NCBI GenBank assembly: GCA_964413365.1
Contig: CAYPRM010000029.1
Span: forward strand, 1-16,041
Length of the DNA stretch: 16,041 bases
DNA from: RGIG4608 sp964413365
Lineage (GTDB): Bacteria; Bacillota; Clostridia; Oscillospirales; CAG-272
Direction: 5' to 3'
Made by a program: the position numbers and the translations under genes. The notes below the pieces were generated by a model. It saw only the letters and a list, made by a program, of their open reading frames with translations. It did no database searches and was not told the origin of the DNA. Numbering within the stretch: position 1 is the stretch's first letter; each line of letters opens with the position of its first letter. Positions 14,250-16,041 of this stretch are shown here, piece after piece.

Positions 14250-15977
14250 TTAATTCTTCTTCATTATATCTGCGACCTTAGTAAAGGTGCTTGCCTCAAA
14301 CGGGCTTCCGAGACCTGCCTTCTCAAGTGCGCCAATGAAGCCGTCCTCGGGTGTAACATCCTCAACGAGTGTGATGTATGCAGCCTGAGCAGCCTCATAA
14401 TCCTCGTCAGCGACTGCGAATATCTCAATAGCCGCAACTGCCGATACAGCATAGCTGATGTAGTATACGGGATTGTCGATAACGGTGGATCTCCAGTAGT
14501 TGTAGGGATCTGTAAGGTTCTCGGTGAACCAAGCTGCGTTCTTGCCGTAGCTCTCAACGATCTCATCCATAATAGCATCAAAATCCTCGGAGGTGTAGCC
14601 CTCAACGCTGTCAAGGTCGTATACTCTCTGCTCGAACTCATCCATCATGGTAGCCATAACGATGATGTAGTACATATTGAACAGGTTGTATGCCTTCACA
14701 CAGCTGTAAATATCCTTGTTAAGGCTCTTCTGCGTGAACTTGAGGAAAAGAAGCTCGTTGCCCTGCGAATGAGTCTCGCAGAGGTCGAAGTTGTTAAGAT
14801 CGTTGTTTACATAGGATGCGTAGTAATGTCCGATCTCGTGAACGATCGTGCTCGAGGTCTGTCCGTTAGAGCCGAAGAAGCAGATGGGCTTCTCGTCCTC
14901 GTAGAGGTACGTGCAGAATGCGGTGGGATGGGAGTTGGAGTTGTAGGAGAATACGCAGTTCTTTCCTTCGAATACGCTGTTCATAGCCTCGCCCATCGTT
15001 CCGTCAAGGGATGCGAAGTACTCGAGAACGTAATTCCTCTTCATCGTGTCAAAGCCACCCGTGAGGAAGTCGATAAATATTTTCTGGTTGTAGTCGGAGA
15101 GCTTGGTGTAAGCCTTGAAATTCTTGTTGAGCGTCTCAAATACGGGAACTATCTGCTGCTTTACGTATGTGCGGAACTTCTCGAGATCCGTTCTTGTGTA
15201 ATCTCTGCTGTAAACGTTCTCACTTGCGTAATCATAATAATTATCGTAGCCGTGGAGCTTTGCGAGCTGCTGATTCTTCGTAACGATCTGTGCGTAGATC
15301 TCGGCGGATCTGTCGTCGAATTCATCTCTGCCAAGATCGTTGTACTCAGCCTGAAGTGCCTCAATCTCGCTCTTGAGTGCGACGACCGCGGGATCGTAAT
15401 CGAGCATCTCCTGGATCTCCTCCTCCGACCAGTCGGCGAAGAGCTCATCCTTGAAGGGGGACTCGAGGTACATCGTTCTGCAGGACTGCATATACTTGTC
15501 CTGAACGCTGTAGAACATATCTGTGGTGTCGAGGTGGCGCTGTGTAGCGGTCTCGTCGCTCATATTGCAGTAGTAAACGATGCTTGCGATCGTCATCTGC
15601 TGAGCGATATGATAGAAGGCGGTCTCGAACTCGTCGTAAACGGCGTCGATCTCGTCTACGGATGCAGCGGTCTTGGATATCTCGACCATGTTGTCAAGAA
15701 GTGCGAGAGCCGCATCGACCTCCTCCTGAGTGAGGGTGTATCTTGCCAGAACCTCCGATTTTGTAAGAGAATGATCCTCTGTAACAAAAATGTCCTCGGG
15801 CTTTTTAACAGTAGTGCTGCTTGTGGTGGGCTTGGTTGTCGTGGTGGTCGTCGTCTCGGTGGTGGTGGTCGTAGAAGCGATGCCGAGCTGCTCAAGTATC
15901 TCGTTTATCGAGAACGAGCAGGACGAAAGACAGAGCACAACGGCAAGAATAAGCGCCAGAAGTCTGATCTTTTTCAT
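14250..15977 (-). CDS. M3 family metallopeptidase, surface lipoprotein
   Basis: 575 aa. A lipoprotein signal (1-20, lipobox LSSC) anchors it outside the cell. A Thr-rich stalk with about 20 Thr between residues 36 and 58 follows, then an M3 peptidase domain. The zinc motif is HEIGH (His380, Glu381, His384), with CETHSQGNE about 16 residues later supplying the probable third ligand Glu401. It likely trims peptides at the surface before uptake, complementing cytoplasmic PepF in the same window. The two share the M3 zinc motif but are clearly different subfamilies. ATG at 15977 follows GGAGG at 7 bases. I could not place a clear promoter in the 64 bases left before the window edge. Confidence 0.9.
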   Translation of the reverse strand: MKKIRLLALILAVVLCLSSCSFSINEILEQLGIASTTTTTETTTTTTTKPTTSSTTVKKPEDIFVTEDHSLTKSEVLARYTLTQEEVDAALALLDNMVEISKTAASVDEIDAVYDEFETAFYHIAQQMTIASIVYYCNMSDETATQRHLDTTDMFYSVQDKYMQSCRTMYLESPFKDELFADWSEEEIQEMLDYDPAVVALKSEIEALQAEYNDLGRDEFDDRSAEIYAQIVTKNQQLAKLHGYDNYYDYASENVYSRDYTRTDLEKFRTYVKQQIVPVFETLNKNFKAYTKLSDYNQKIFIDFLTGGFDTMKRNYVLEYFASLDGTMGEAMNSVFEGKNCVFSYNSNSHPTAFCTYLYEDEKPICFFGSNGQTSSTIVHEIGHYYASYVNNDLNNFDLCETHSQGNELLFLKFTQKSLNKDIYSCVKAYNLFNMYYIIVMATMMDEFEQRVYDLDSVEGYTSEDFDAIMDEIVESYGKNAAWFTENLTDPYNYWRSTVIDNPVYYISYAVSAVAAIEIFAVADEDYEAAQAAYITLVEDVTPEDGFIGALEKAGLGSPFEASTFTKVADIMKKN

Positions 15978-16041
15978 AATGATCCTCCAAAAAATTTCTT
16001 AAAGTGTAGATAAAGCGAGCTTATCATCTTTAGTATTAATA

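Noticed and set aside
14769..16013. 414-residue rightward open frame opposite the surface peptidase
   Set aside because: It is antisense to a gene with a clear signal peptide and zinc motif; its Val/Leu/Cys-rich composition is typical of shadow frames.

Overview
The window looks like a chromosomal fragment of an anaerobic, low-oxygen-lifestyle Bacillota, most likely class Clostridia, from a gut, rumen or other plant-fibre habitat. The signs are strong GGAGG-type ribosome binding sites, TTG starts, consensus TTGACA/TATAAT promoters, lipoproteins with Clostridia-like lipoboxes, an NfnAB transhydrogenase, an ApbE/NusG_II/Gx-transporter cluster, and a secreted pectinesterase carrying CDxCG repeats of a kind common in Clostridia surface proteins. 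One run of 100 Ns (3970-4069) marks a scaffold join, so this is probably a draft or metagenome-assembled genome. Genus cannot be fixed from the sequence.

Layout: (1) 1-61 may be the tail of a rightward gene. (2) 112-1062 (-) is an SPFH/band-7 membrane protein. (3) 1368-4515 (-) is a large lipoprotein pectin methylesterase (CE8), interrupted by the assembly gap inside a 57-bp tandem repeat. (4) 4516-4866 is a divergent promoter region with an operator-like palindrome. (5) 4867-9133 (+) is a redox block: ApbE flavin transferase, NusG_II protein, Gx transporter, then the two subunits of the electron-bifurcating transhydrogenase NfnAB. (6) 9272-11068 (-) is a cytoplasmic oligoendopeptidase F. (7) 11391-14192 (+) is a three-gene run: ZIP metal transporter, a YitT membrane domain fused to an extracytoplasmic alpha/beta-hydrolase, and an iron-sulfur flavoprotein. 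(8) 14250-15977 (-) is a second M3 metallopeptidase, this one an extracytoplasmic lipoprotein on a Thr-rich stalk.

Two functional themes can be inferred. One is outside-the-cell nutrient breakdown: pectin de-esterification, surface peptidase and membrane hydrolase on the outside, with PepF finishing imported peptides. The other is anaerobic redox metabolism: NfnAB balances NADH, NADPH and ferredoxin, and ApbE with NusG_II and Gx belongs to flavin-based extracytoplasmic electron-transfer equipment whose flavinylated substrate is not in this window.

Most genes have a recognisable family. The most unusual items are the YitT-hydrolase fusion, the pectinesterase (an Arg where the family has a conserved active-site Gln, plus the CDxCG repeat stalk), and a perfect consensus promoter embedded in the end of the NusG_II gene. 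I saw no tRNA, rRNA, CRISPR array, insertion sequence or phage gene.
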